Shown: positions 6,009 to 12,629 of the stretch, in pieces
Position numbering within the stretch: the stretch's first letter is position 1
Layout: each line of letters opens with the position of its first letter
NCBI GenBank assembly: GCA_017476965.1
Contig: JAFUXX010000314.1
Span: forward strand, 1 to 12,629
Direction: 5' to 3'
DNA from: Kiritimatiellia bacterium
GTDB lineage: Bacteria; Verrucomicrobiota; Kiritimatiellia; RFP12; UBA3636
DNA length: 12,629 nt
Program-made: the position numbers and the translations under genes
The notes under the pieces: generated by a model
Told to the model about the DNA's origin: nothing
Databases searched by the model: none
The model's input: only the letters and a program-made list of their open reading frames with translations

Positions 6009-6547
6009 AACGCATTCTCCTTGTTCTCTATTACGCCGTTTTGGCGAAAATCCCGATGCAGCCGTTTCCGGGCTGTCGGATAGGGTACAAACTCCGGCGT
6101 TGTGCCGCCAGACGGCTGCTGCGGAGTTGCGGCCGGAACGTGATAGTCAAGAACCGGTGCTATTTCGGAGACGGTTCAAGACTTTCCGTCGGGAACGACA
6201 GCCAACTTGGACAGAATTCGCGGTTGCAGGGGAGAATCGACATTGGCAACGACTGCGTCATGGGTCCGGACGTGGTGATCATGGCCACGAGCCATGGGTA
6301 TGACCGGAGTGACATTCCGGTTCGTCTCCAAGGCGGGTGGGAAAAGCCGGTCCGTATCGGAAACGACGTCTGGATCGGGACCAGAGCCGTGATTCTGCCC
6401 GGTTGCGAAATCGGCGACCATTGTATCGTCGCCGCGGGTGCCGTCGTGACGAAATCGTTTCCGCCCTTTTCCATTGTCGCCGGCGTTCCGGCGCGGGTCG
6501 TAAAAAGAAGGACGAACGCCGAATTGCCGGACGAATCGGCCAAATGA
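6005..6547 (+). CDS. Hexapeptide-repeat O-acetyltransferase
   Basis: A 180-aa left-handed beta-helix acyltransferase of the maltose/serine acetyltransferase type, likely transferring acetyl from acetyl-CoA to a sugar hydroxyl of the glycan made by this operon. Hexapeptide turns run from about residue 54 to 150 (GDGSRLSVGNDSQLGQ, RIDIGNDCVMGPDV, VRIGNDVWIGTRAVI, EIGDHCIVAAGAVVTK). The loop ATSHGYD (94-100) carries the probable catalytic His97. The C-terminal SIVAGVPARVVKRR (156-169) is the usual end of the family. The basic N-terminus with MKRILLVLYYAVLAKIP may touch the membrane. The start is ATG at 6005, overlapping the GT4 stop as ATGA; the frame stays open upstream only because it shadows the GT4 gene. 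A frameshifted 5' fragment of a close relative lies at 118-253 on the other strand. Confidence 0.94.
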   Translation: MKRILLVLYYAVLAKIPMQPFPGCRIGYKLRRCAARRLLRSCGRNVIVKNRCYFGDGSRLSVGNDSQLGQNSRLQGRIDIGNDCVMGPDVVIMATSHGYDRSDIPVRLQGGWEKPVRIGNDVWIGTRAVILPGCEIGDHCIVAAGAVVTKSFPPFSIVAGVPARVVKRRTNAELPDESAK

Positions 6548-6548
6548 C

Positions 6549-6571
6549 GGGGCATCGTCGCCTCTGTTTTT
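6549..6571 (+). terminator. Possible intrinsic terminator after the acetyltransferase
   Basis: A 5-bp stem GGGGC / GCCTC (one G-U pair) with a 6-nt loop, followed two bases later by TTTTT at 6567-6571. It starts just after the stop codon of the rightward operon. The stem is short, so this is only suggestive. Confidence 0.35.
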
Positions 6572-6622
6572 CCGGACCAAATGCGTTGCCGGCATGATTG
6601 ACACCGCCCTCGCTGGGGGATT

Positions 6623-7696
6623 ATGATTCGGCCCGTGGAACGCTACTTCAACATCGCCGGGCCTTGCATCCCGGCAGAACACTACATGCTTCCGGCGCTC
6701 GACCGATTGCCGTCGATCCGCCGCTTGATCGACCGTAAACAGTACTTCGTCATACACGCGCCCCGCCAGACCGGAAAGACGACGGCGCTCAACGCGCTTG
6801 TCTCCGAAATCAACGGGACCGGGAGTCGATATGCCCTCTACTGTTCTTTGGAAACATTGCAGGTGGCGAAGGATCCGGTCCGCGCTTCACAGGCGGTTGC
6901 CGAATTGTTGCTTTTCAACGCACATCGAACGCTTCCGTCGATTTTCCGCAATCCGGAAGAATCGGAATTCGGCTTCGCCCGCGAACCAGACTCGATCTAC
7001 GAGTCGGGAAGTCTGGCCATCCGGAAGACGCTCTCCGATCTGGCCGCTTCCGCAGGAAAACCGTTCGTCGTGTTCTTCGACGAAGCGGATTGCCTGGCAG
7101 GTGACGTTCTGCTTTCGTTCCTCCGCCAACTTCGCGACGGCTGCGTCAACCGGGAGCGCATTCCGTTCCCCGCTTCCATCGCGCTCGTCGGAATGCTTGA
7201 CGTCCGCGACTACAAGGCGCAAATCCGGCCGGACGGCGAATCGCTCGGCCAAATCAGCCCGTTCAACATCATCTCCAAGGACTTGACCCTGCGGAATTTC
7301 ACCGAACGGGAAATCGCCGACCTTTACGCGCAGCATACCGCCGCGACGGGGCAGGTTTTCGAGCCCGGCGCTCTCGCAAAAGTCTGGAAATTCACATACG
7401 GCCAGCCTTGGCTGGTCAACGCTCTCGCCCGCGAGTGCATCGAGGAAATCCACGATTTCGACTATGCGGTCCCGATTGCCGCGGAAGACGTCGTCGCGGC
7501 GAAGGAGACGATCATCCGCCGCCGCGACACGCACGTGGACAGTACCAATTGGCGCCACAAAGATCCATGCACGCTCGGACTCTCCGAAGGCTGGATGGCG
7601 GTCTTCGACACGGACCCGGCGAAACCGTGGGAAGAGAAACTCTACACCCGGACCGCCGCCTTCGGCGGCAAGACCATCCACGTGATCGGCCTGTGA
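6623..7696 (+). CDS. AAA-type ATPase with internally deleted C-terminal domain
   Basis: A 357-aa protein of the AAA-like ATPase group beginning RYFNxAGPC (RYFNIAGPC at 7-15, then HYMLPALDRLP). Walker A is APRQTGKTT (46-54), Walker B VVFFDEAD (149-156), and LVGMLDVRDYK (188-198) resembles a sensor region. From memory, relatives are clearly longer: the ATPase part is followed by a PD-(D/E)XK-nuclease-like domain ending in an EGW-type IFD motif, a PWEEK motif and a GGKTI motif. Here the sequence jumps from RRRDTHVDS (299-307) through a short unfamiliar stretch to LGLSEGWMAVFD (318-329), PWEEKL and GGKTIHVIGL, so the domain core appears lost while the frame is kept. The start has GGGGGA close upstream. 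It has a 75-bp gap from the acetyltransferase gene and seems independent of the glycan operon. Function unknown; possibly a vestigial defence or mobile-element protein. Confidence 0.85.
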   Translation: MIRPVERYFNIAGPCIPAEHYMLPALDRLPSIRRLIDRKQYFVIHAPRQTGKTTALNALVSEINGTGSRYALYCSLETLQVAKDPVRASQAVAELLLFNAHRTLPSIFRNPEESEFGFAREPDSIYESGSLAIRKTLSDLAASAGKPFVVFFDEADCLAGDVLLSFLRQLRDGCVNRERIPFPASIALVGMLDVRDYKAQIRPDGESLGQISPFNIISKDLTLRNFTEREIADLYAQHTAATGQVFEPGALAKVWKFTYGQPWLVNALARECIEEIHDFDYAVPIAAEDVVAAKETIIRRRDTHVDSTNWRHKDPCTLGLSEGWMAVFDTDPAKPWEEKLYTRTAAFGGKTIHVIGL

Positions 7697-7776
7697 CGCG
7701 CCGCACGGCCGCATTCCCGCAGAGACTCCACGTCGCGTCGTGATTTGGCGGCGGGTCCGATTTGATGCAGCCTGCG

Positions 7777-9687
7777 TCAAAGGTTGCCAAGTTCGCGTTT
7801 CAAAAGCAACCACGGTTGCGGCCCTTTCGAAACATAATACGTCCAATCGGTGCGCGAAACGATTTCCGCGCCGGTCGCGGAAAGAAAATTCGCGAGACTC
7901 CCTTCGCCGTTCTGCACGGCGTCGTTGCGCACGACAATCCATTCGACCGAAGCGGCGTCGAAATCGGCGGCGGTTGCATTTGGCGGAAAAGGAACCATTT
8001 CCGCGTCCGGCGCCGCCTGCCAGAATCCCGCAATCGGGACAAGATCCTCGACGACCAGTCCGATTTTCCGGGCGTCTCCGGGAATTCCCATCCGCAACGG
8101 GGCCAGGTGACGCTCCGAGAACGAATTGAATTCGGCAAGTTTTGCAGCCGGTCCGGGTCTGTCTTCCAGGAATTTTGCCATGGTTTTGAAAGGCAGCAAC
8201 GGCCGCGAAGCGTCGGTGGCAACGCCAAAGGCCGCGCCCGCCAGGCAAACGAACGAGAACGCCGCCACGGTTTTCCCCGGAAATTTCGACAATCCGGCAA
8301 AAGCAATCGGGAACAGAAGAACGGGAAACCCGATGTACGATCTGCCCAAACTGCTCGGCTTCATGACCGCTATCGCCACGCACATCATCGCAACGACCGC
8401 GGTTCCGGCCAATGCGCCAGTGCGCGAAACCCGGTTCCGGCACGCCGCAAAACCGGCGAGCAACAGCAAAGTCGCGAACGTGCCCAGCGACGCGTCTTCG
8501 GTGATGAGGACAGGCCTCAGCCGTATGGACAACGGCGCGAGCAGTTTGTTGCATTTTGCGAAAAACGGGTTGACCGGAGGCGTCAGCATCTGCACGGCAA
8601 AAAGCAACGACGATCTGGCGAACGACGGTTCGGGTTTCCCGGAGGCGTTCTCCGCGGGCGGATCTCCGGGTTTCTCCCGGCCGTCGCAATCCAGGCGATC
8701 CGTTCCGGCTCCGGAGTTGCCGGGGCGTGTCTCCGATTCCGGCGCCACCCATTCCGCGACATCGACTTTGGGATGCGCGTAACTGCCCCATTCCATTTGG
8801 TTGACCCCCATTGTCGGCAACGGGGAACAGAGCAGCAAGACGGGGAAAACCGCGGCTGCGCAAAGGGGCGAAATCTTTTTCCAGGGCCGCGTCGGCGCGA
8901 AAAAGAACCAACACGCCCACACCGGTGCAAGTACCAGATACTGCGGCTTTGTGCCGCAACAAAGAGCGAACGCCACCGCGGAAAGCACGACATCGTTCCG
9001 TTCCGGACGGCTTTTGGCCGCAAAATGGAGCGACAACGCAAGAAACGCCACGCTGCATGCGACATTGTCGTTCGTGGAGGCTCCCAGGACGAACACCGGA
9101 GCCGAGGCGAAAGCGAGCGATATCGCGTCGGCTTTCGGACCGGGTCCGGCCGCGGCGGCCGCCCAGCGGCGGAAAAGAGCCAGCAGGAAGAGAAATCCGA
9201 AATAGTTCGGCAGGGCCAAAGCCCATTCGCCAAGAGGCAGATGGAATGCAGCGGAAAGCATAGGCCAGACATGCGGCATCTGGTTTATCCGCATGTCGAC
9301 GAACGGGACGCTCCACGGGCGGCCTTTCTGCAGCCAGAACTGCATTTGCGGGATGCGGTAGACGTACGAATCCAAAAAGCAATGCGGCCCGGCGAGACAG
9401 GCGGTCAAGCACAATGCCGCCAAAAACGGAAAACCAATTCCGATTCCGGAAAAACGCCCCGTCTCGAAAACACCGCGTCCGGCCCGGCGGATCCGGACGC
9501 CGGCTGTCGCGACAGCCGCGGCGAAGCCGGCGAACGCGCCGGCCCTCATGGCGGAAAATGCGGAAAAAAACGTCTCCGCGGCCAGAATCTCCACGACGCA
9601 TGCAATCCACGTGGCGGCCCAAAAGTCGAGCGGAGCCGGAATGTCCGTTGGCGCCCCGGAGACGGTCGGCGGTCGTTCGTTTGTCAT
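7777..9687 (-). CDS. GT-C-type integral membrane glycosyltransferase
   Basis: A 636-aa polytopic membrane protein with roughly ten hydrophobic segments (for example around residues 21-45, 46-64, 82-100, 160-172, 191-221, 233-263, 277-290, 401-416, 424-441, 451-490). The motif LDSYVYRIPQMQFWLQKGRP (105-124) after the third hydrophobic segment fits the first non-cytoplasmic loop of GT-C enzymes (ArnT/GT39-like), where an Asp (here D106) is catalytic. It would transfer a sugar from a polyprenyl-phosphate donor on the outer face of the inner membrane. A hydrophilic stretch (310-357, rich in P, E, G, D) is inserted mid-protein. The C-terminal ~130 residues form a soluble domain. ATG 9687 overlaps the upstream stop as ATGA, with GAGGG seven bases before it. 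Last gene of the leftward operon; fits as the specific transferase beside GtrA- and GtrB-like proteins. Confidence 0.85.
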   Translation of the reverse strand: MTNERPPTVSGAPTDIPAPLDFWAATWIACVVEILAAETFFSAFSAMRAGAFAGFAAAVATAGVRIRRAGRGVFETGRFSGIGIGFPFLAALCLTACLAGPHCFLDSYVYRIPQMQFWLQKGRPWSVPFVDMRINQMPHVWPMLSAAFHLPLGEWALALPNYFGFLFLLALFRRWAAAAAGPGPKADAISLAFASAPVFVLGASTNDNVACSVAFLALSLHFAAKSRPERNDVVLSAVAFALCCGTKPQYLVLAPVWACWFFFAPTRPWKKISPLCAAAVFPVLLLCSPLPTMGVNQMEWGSYAHPKVDVAEWVAPESETRPGNSGAGTDRLDCDGREKPGDPPAENASGKPEPSFARSSLLFAVQMLTPPVNPFFAKCNKLLAPLSIRLRPVLITEDASLGTFATLLLLAGFAACRNRVSRTGALAGTAVVAMMCVAIAVMKPSSLGRSYIGFPVLLFPIAFAGLSKFPGKTVAAFSFVCLAGAAFGVATDASRPLLPFKTMAKFLEDRPGPAAKLAEFNSFSERHLAPLRMGIPGDARKIGLVVEDLVPIAGFWQAAPDAEMVPFPPNATAADFDAASVEWIVVRNDAVQNGEGSLANFLSATGAEIVSRTDWTYYVSKGPQPWLLLKRELGNL

Positions 9688-10622
9688 CGGCCGGCCCTCA
9701 TCAGGTAAACTGTTTCCTCGGACAGGCGGCGATTCGCCGCGAGCAACGATCCGAGAACGGCGAGCAAAAGGCAAAGGAAGCCCGCAAAAGCCGAAATGGA
9801 AAGCAAAACGAGTGACGGAACGTGCGTCCGGGCCGGATCGGGAAATGCGTATGTCAAGACGAGAAAACGCATTCCCAAGGCGGCGGCGAACAAAAGAAAC
9901 GGTGCCGAAAGCAGGGAAAAGAACGTTCCCGGGCGATACAGCACGAACATGTGCAGCATCGTTCCGCCGGTTTTGCGCAGATATTGGGGAATCGACTTGA
10001 AAAGGCGCGAATCCCTCGTTTTGGGATTCACGCGGATGTCGACCGACGCGACCCTCAAGCCCGTCGTTCCGGCTTGGATCAGAGTCTCCATGCAATACGA
10101 AAAGCGCGAATGCAGGAAAATGCGTTGCAGGGCGTCTCTCGAAAATGCGCGAAAGCCCGATGGCGCATCGCGGACCGTGGTCTTCGAAATCCTCCTGAGC
10201 GCCCAGCTGCCGCAAAGCTGCAACGCTTTTTTGACAGGACTGAACTCCTTGTGCTCGAGTATCGGACGGCACCCGACGACGATTTCGGCCCTGTTTTCCA
10301 GGATCGGCACTACTAGTTTTGCGATGTCGGCGCCGCAGTACTGGTTGTCCGCGTCCGTGTTCACGAGGATGTCGGCGCCATGTGCGAGAGCATAGTCCCG
10401 ACCGGACGAAAACGCGGCCGCGAGGCCGCGGTTCGTCCCGTGCGACACCACGTGGCGGACCCCGTTTTCCCGTGCAACCTCGACGGTCCGGTCGGTGGAG
10501 CCGTCGTCGACGACCATGATTTCTATTTCGTCGATGCCGTCGATGCGTTTCGGGAGGTCGGCGATGGTCTGCGGAAGTGTCGCCTCTTCGTTGAGGCATG
10601 GTATCTGGATGAAAAGTTTCAC
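9684..10622 (-). CDS. GtrB/DPM1-like GT2 polyprenyl-phosphate glycosyltransferase
   Basis: A 312-aa membrane-attached GT2 (GT-A fold) enzyme, expected to move a sugar from a nucleotide sugar to undecaprenyl phosphate on the cytoplasmic face. Motifs: IPCLNEEATLPQTI (7-20), IMVVDDGSTDRT (35-46), HGTNRGLAAAFSSGRDYAL (61-79), the metal-binding NTDADNQY (88-95) and DAPSGFRAFSRDA (152-164), characteristic of dolichol/polyprenyl-phosphate mannose synthase relatives. Two C-terminal hydrophobic helices (about 231-260 and 268-295) anchor it. The start is GTG at 10622, overlapping the GtrA-like stop as GTGA with GAGGGA eight bases upstream; longer upstream starts lie inside the GtrA gene in another frame. 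Between gtrA-like and GT-C genes it forms a typical three-gene lipid-linked sugar module. The sugar cannot be read from sequence. Confidence 0.93.
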   Translation of the reverse strand: MKLFIQIPCLNEEATLPQTIADLPKRIDGIDEIEIMVVDDGSTDRTVEVARENGVRHVVSHGTNRGLAAAFSSGRDYALAHGADILVNTDADNQYCGADIAKLVVPILENRAEIVVGCRPILEHKEFSPVKKALQLCGSWALRRISKTTVRDAPSGFRAFSRDALQRIFLHSRFSYCMETLIQAGTTGLRVASVDIRVNPKTRDSRLFKSIPQYLRKTGGTMLHMFVLYRPGTFFSLLSAPFLLFAAALGMRFLVLTYAFPDPARTHVPSLVLLSISAFAGFLCLLLAVLGSLLAANRRLSEETVYLMRAGR

Positions 10623-11077
10623 TTTTTGTTTCCCTCGATTGCACGGCGGCAAAAGACGAATTTCGCCAGCGAAAAGACCACGACGTTTGCCAGTTGGTAC
10701 GCAAGGTAGTAGCAGTCGCGCCCGGCGACGACCAGCGGAAAGCGCAATGCCTCCACGCAGAAAGAGTAGAAAACCCAGTCCAGCCCCCGGAACGCGGCCA
10801 CGGCTCCCATGAACTCCCCGTACTGCCGCCAGACGGATTTTTCCGGGGCCGGTTCGAACACGAACTTGCGGCACAACGGGAAGTTGATGTTGACCTGTAC
10901 GACGAGAACGAACGCGTAGGCCAGCGTTTTCGGCATTCCGCATCGGTCGACCAACAGGAAGTTCAGGGGAAAAGCCGCCAAAAACGCCGGGAGCCCCACG
11001 GCGAGGAAAAGCACGAGTTTTCGAATGGAATCGGGAAGTTGCATGGGAATCTCGCGTCCGGATCCTCGGACGCGCAT
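10619..11077 (-). CDS. GtrA-like membrane protein (putative lipid-linked sugar flippase)
   Basis: A 152-aa protein with four hydrophobic segments (about 19-41, 51-68, 88-110, 122-142), the GtrA/DPMS family layout. Family features are the F-V-G-type first helix (LVLFLAVGLPAF), NINFPLCRKFVF (63-74; the usual N-F-x-x-x-R-x-x-V-F motif) and a second aromatic/basic end (ANVVVFSLAKFVF, 130-142). GtrA proteins are thought to flip a polyprenyl-phosphate sugar made by a GtrB partner; its direct neighbour is such an enzyme. ATG 11077 follows the upstream stop immediately (TGAATG), suggesting re-initiation. Met12 (ATG 11044) would give a more typical short N-terminus. Neither has a strong ribosome site. 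Confidence 0.86.
   Translation of the reverse strand: MRVRGSGREIPMQLPDSIRKLVLFLAVGLPAFLAAFPLNFLLVDRCGMPKTLAYAFVLVVQVNINFPLCRKFVFEPAPEKSVWRQYGEFMGAVAAFRGLDWVFYSFCVEALRFPLVVAGRDCYYLAYQLANVVVFSLAKFVFCRRAIEGNKK
10631..10636 (-). promoter_or_regulatory. Shine-Dalgarno deciding a GTG start
   Basis: GAGGGA on the minus strand, eight bases before the GTG at 10622 of the GT2 gene and inside the end of the GtrA-like gene. It supports the GTG start and coupling through the GTGA overlap. Confidence 0.65.
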
Positions 11078-12629
11078 TCACGGGTTTTCGAACGCGACTT
11101 TCGTCTTTGCCCGGAAAGTTCCTCCGCCTGAATGCGTTTCACGCGAAAATGAAACTCCGTCCGCGATCAACGCCGCGTCTTCGGCGTGGAAACTGTCTGC
11201 CGACGCGACATGCCGCTTGGACGCCCGCGGGGCCGGCAGCACGGATTCGGCGCCGGTCAATCCCGATATGGAATCGTCGACGAGCACCGAACCGTCTTCG
11301 CCAACCGCCACGACGCGCTTGAAGCCGTACGGGCTTTCCGTTTTTTTGAAAATCAGGTTTTTTTTCAAAAGCCCGATGACCGATTTGCCGAACAAGTACG
11401 AGACGACGCGCAACCCGAAATGCTTGAACGGCGTCGACTCCATTTCCCTGTGGGGGGCGAGGCGGCCGGAAATCTCGTACCCGCCAGCCGTCCGTTTCGT
11501 TTTCCAGTCGGTCGACCACCAATGGGAAACGAACTGTTTTTCGCGGGTTTTGACGACCCATCCGAAATCGGCGGCGAGGACTTTCCCGTGTTTTGACAAT
11601 CGCAAGCAACCGCCCTTGTTGGCGGCGACCGTCAAGAGCGTTTCGTCCGGCAGGCGGCGGAATGCGTAACCGCATCCCGGCAGAAAAACGTCCGCGGCGG
11701 CGCGTCCGGATTCCGGCGGAAGCGTTTCCGCGGGAGACCGTGCGGCCGCTTTGTCGAATTGTGCAACCGCCCTTGCCACCGAGTGCCCGATGTAGTGGCA
11801 CCAATACCGGTCGTCGACGGCGGCGAAAAAGTGCGCCGCCTCGCCGGCGCCGGAATACAATGCATCGATCAGCCGTCCGGCCGTCCGGCGCTGCTCCGGG
11901 GCTCCGTCGTTCAAATACCGCGCGATGCCGTACGGAACCACGTAATCCGTGTTGCGGGCGTTGAGCATTCCGAGACCGCATCCCGGCTTGCCGACTGCCG
12001 TGTCGAGAAAAGCGAGGGCGCGATTGCACGAATCCCTGAAATCGGGATCGCCGGTGGCGTCCCACAAATCCCACAGGCAGTCCATCGTGACGGAAAGGTA
12101 TCCGGCATCGGGCCCGTCGTACTCCCAAAACCAGCCCTCTTCGTGCTGTTTGGCGAGCGTTTTCGCCTTTTGCCGGGCGAATCCGGCTTCCGGCACCGAT
12201 TCCGGGTACGACTTGCGGATCCATGCAAGAGCGGCGAGTCCGGCGACTTGCTGGTTCGTGGCCTTGTCCTCGAACCTGGCCAGAAGCTGCCGTGCGGCCC
12301 GTTTCATGCCCGGCCGGACCGCATCCTTGTCGACAACGCCTTCGGCAACGAGCTTGGCGACGGCAAGCGTCGAAAACGCGACCGGCGGATACCCCTGCTC
12401 CCACGGATAGTATTCCTCGAATGCGCCGTGCATGACGGCCCTCCGGTTCCAGAATTTCGCGGAACCCGCGGCCAGTTCGCGCGCAAAACAACCGGGGAGA
12501 AAATCCGGAACGGCTTCCGACGCCCGAAGCGCCGTGTATCCGCCTTGTTGCAGGATGATCGAGGAAAAGTCGCGCATCCTGTAATGCCAGAAATTGCGGT
12601 CGAAACAGCCGAATGACGGGCTGTTCGGA
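11078..12629 (-). CDS. Heparinase II/III-like protein, 5'-partial
   Basis: The frame is open through the right edge, so the gene lacks its 5' end; 516 codons are visible. The first visible residues, including FGCFDRNFWHYRMRDFSS, look like conserved coding sequence, so an internal Met at 12577 is not the true start. The first ~300 residues are helix- and W/Y-rich with paired-helix character (NQQVAGLAALAWIRKSY, WFWEYDGPDAGYLSVTMDCL, YWCHYIGHSVARAVAQF), fitting an alpha/alpha toroid. The rest (DVFLPGCGYAFRRLPDETLL, VVKTREKQFVSHWWSTDW, EISGRL, VLVDDSISGL) looks like a beta-sandwich. Such proteins occur in polysaccharide loci as lyases or processing enzymes; uronate specificity is not assured and the catalytic residues cannot be assigned. 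No signal peptide can be judged. It is followed directly by the GtrA-like gene (TGAATG). Confidence 0.78.
   Translation of the reverse strand, partial: PNSPSFGCFDRNFWHYRMRDFSSIILQQGGYTALRASEAVPDFLPGCFARELAAGSAKFWNRRAVMHGAFEEYYPWEQGYPPVAFSTLAVAKLVAEGVVDKDAVRPGMKRAARQLLARFEDKATNQQVAGLAALAWIRKSYPESVPEAGFARQKAKTLAKQHEEGWFWEYDGPDAGYLSVTMDCLWDLWDATGDPDFRDSCNRALAFLDTAVGKPGCGLGMLNARNTDYVVPYGIARYLNDGAPEQRRTAGRLIDALYSGAGEAAHFFAAVDDRYWCHYIGHSVARAVAQFDKAAARSPAETLPPESGRAAADVFLPGCGYAFRRLPDETLLTVAANKGGCLRLSKHGKVLAADFGWVVKTREKQFVSHWWSTDWKTKRTAGGYEISGRLAPHREMESTPFKHFGLRVVSYLFGKSVIGLLKKNLIFKKTESPYGFKRVVAVGEDGSVLVDDSISGLTGAESVLPAPRASKRHVASADSFHAEDAALIADGVSFSRETHSGGGTFRAKTKVAFENP

Noticed and set aside
3653..6600. 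The 11-mer CGGCATGATTG shared by 3653-3663 and 6590-6600.
   Set aside because: Matches of this length are expected by chance in 12.6 kb; there is no extension on either side.
6598..6627. TTGACA and TATGAT spaced 18 bp apart, an apparent sigma-70 promoter for the ATPase gene.
   Set aside because: The -10 box covers the ATG at 6623, so a transcript would start inside the gene, and the next Met (6686) would remove the conserved RYFNIAGPC motif. Probably coincidence unless transcript mapping shows otherwise.
6887..9622. A very long open frame (911 codons) on the minus strand across the ATPase and the GT-C gene.
   Set aside because: It is antisense to the ATPase and out of frame with the GT-C gene, is extremely arginine-rich, and shows no domain; a by-product of high GC.
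7762..9708. A 648-codon plus-strand frame opposite the GT-C gene.
   Set aside because: No motif or hydrophobic pattern, exact antisense of a well-supported membrane protein; a GC-driven shadow.
7777..10704. Apparent fusion of the GT-C protein with ~340 extra N-terminal residues.
   Set aside because: The extra part is an out-of-frame, arginine-rich reading of the GT2 gene; the ATGA overlap and GAGGG support the start at 9687.

Overview
This window looks like part of a cell-surface polysaccharide (capsule, O-antigen or exopolysaccharide) locus from a GC-rich Gram-negative bacterium. The ATPase at 6623-7696 and the overall style recall Verrucomicrobiota/Kiritimatiellota/Lentisphaerota genomes, but that placement is a weak inference. 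No rRNA, tRNA, CRISPR array, transposase or recombinase gene was found.

Layout. (1) 1-270: three tandem 33-bp hairpin units, then a frameshifted 5' remnant of an acetyltransferase gene (minus strand). (2) 271-3369, minus strand: a nucleotidyltransferase-like protein with a C-terminal region resembling a ruined kinase domain, a GT4 glycosyltransferase and a putative sugar-transfer protein, all overlapping. (3) 3370-3687: a divergent regulatory gap whose two ends carry a 39-bp inverted repeat (37/39 matches, 27 bp perfect). (4) 3688-6547, plus strand: a second nucleotidyltransferase/kinase-like protein, a second GT4 and an intact hexapeptide acetyltransferase, joined by ATGA overlaps. (5) 6623-7696: an AAA-type ATPase that seems to have lost the core of its C-terminal domain. 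(6) 7777-12629, minus strand: from the right edge leftward, a partial heparinase II/III-like protein, a GtrA-like membrane protein, a GtrB/DPM1-like GT2 transferase and a GT-C-type membrane glycosyltransferase. The 80-bp convergent gap 7697-7776 holds nothing I can recognise.

The most notable structure is a mirror image. On both sides of the 3370-3687 gap lies the series nucleotidyltransferase/kinase-like gene, GT4 gene, acetyltransferase; on the left the acetyltransferase survives only as a pseudogene fragment and an unrelated gene sits before it. Both nucleotidyltransferase start codons lie inside the inverted repeat. Each repeat copy is a short-arm dyad around a 9-bp asymmetric spacer, a layout like a tyrosine-recombinase site. 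An invertible promoter switching two glycan operons is therefore possible but unproven. The GT4 proteins probably add sugars to a lipid-linked glycan in the cytoplasm and the acetyltransferase decorates it. The right-hand GtrA/GtrB/GT-C trio resembles the three-part system that flips and transfers a lipid-linked sugar onto surface glycan outside the cytoplasm.
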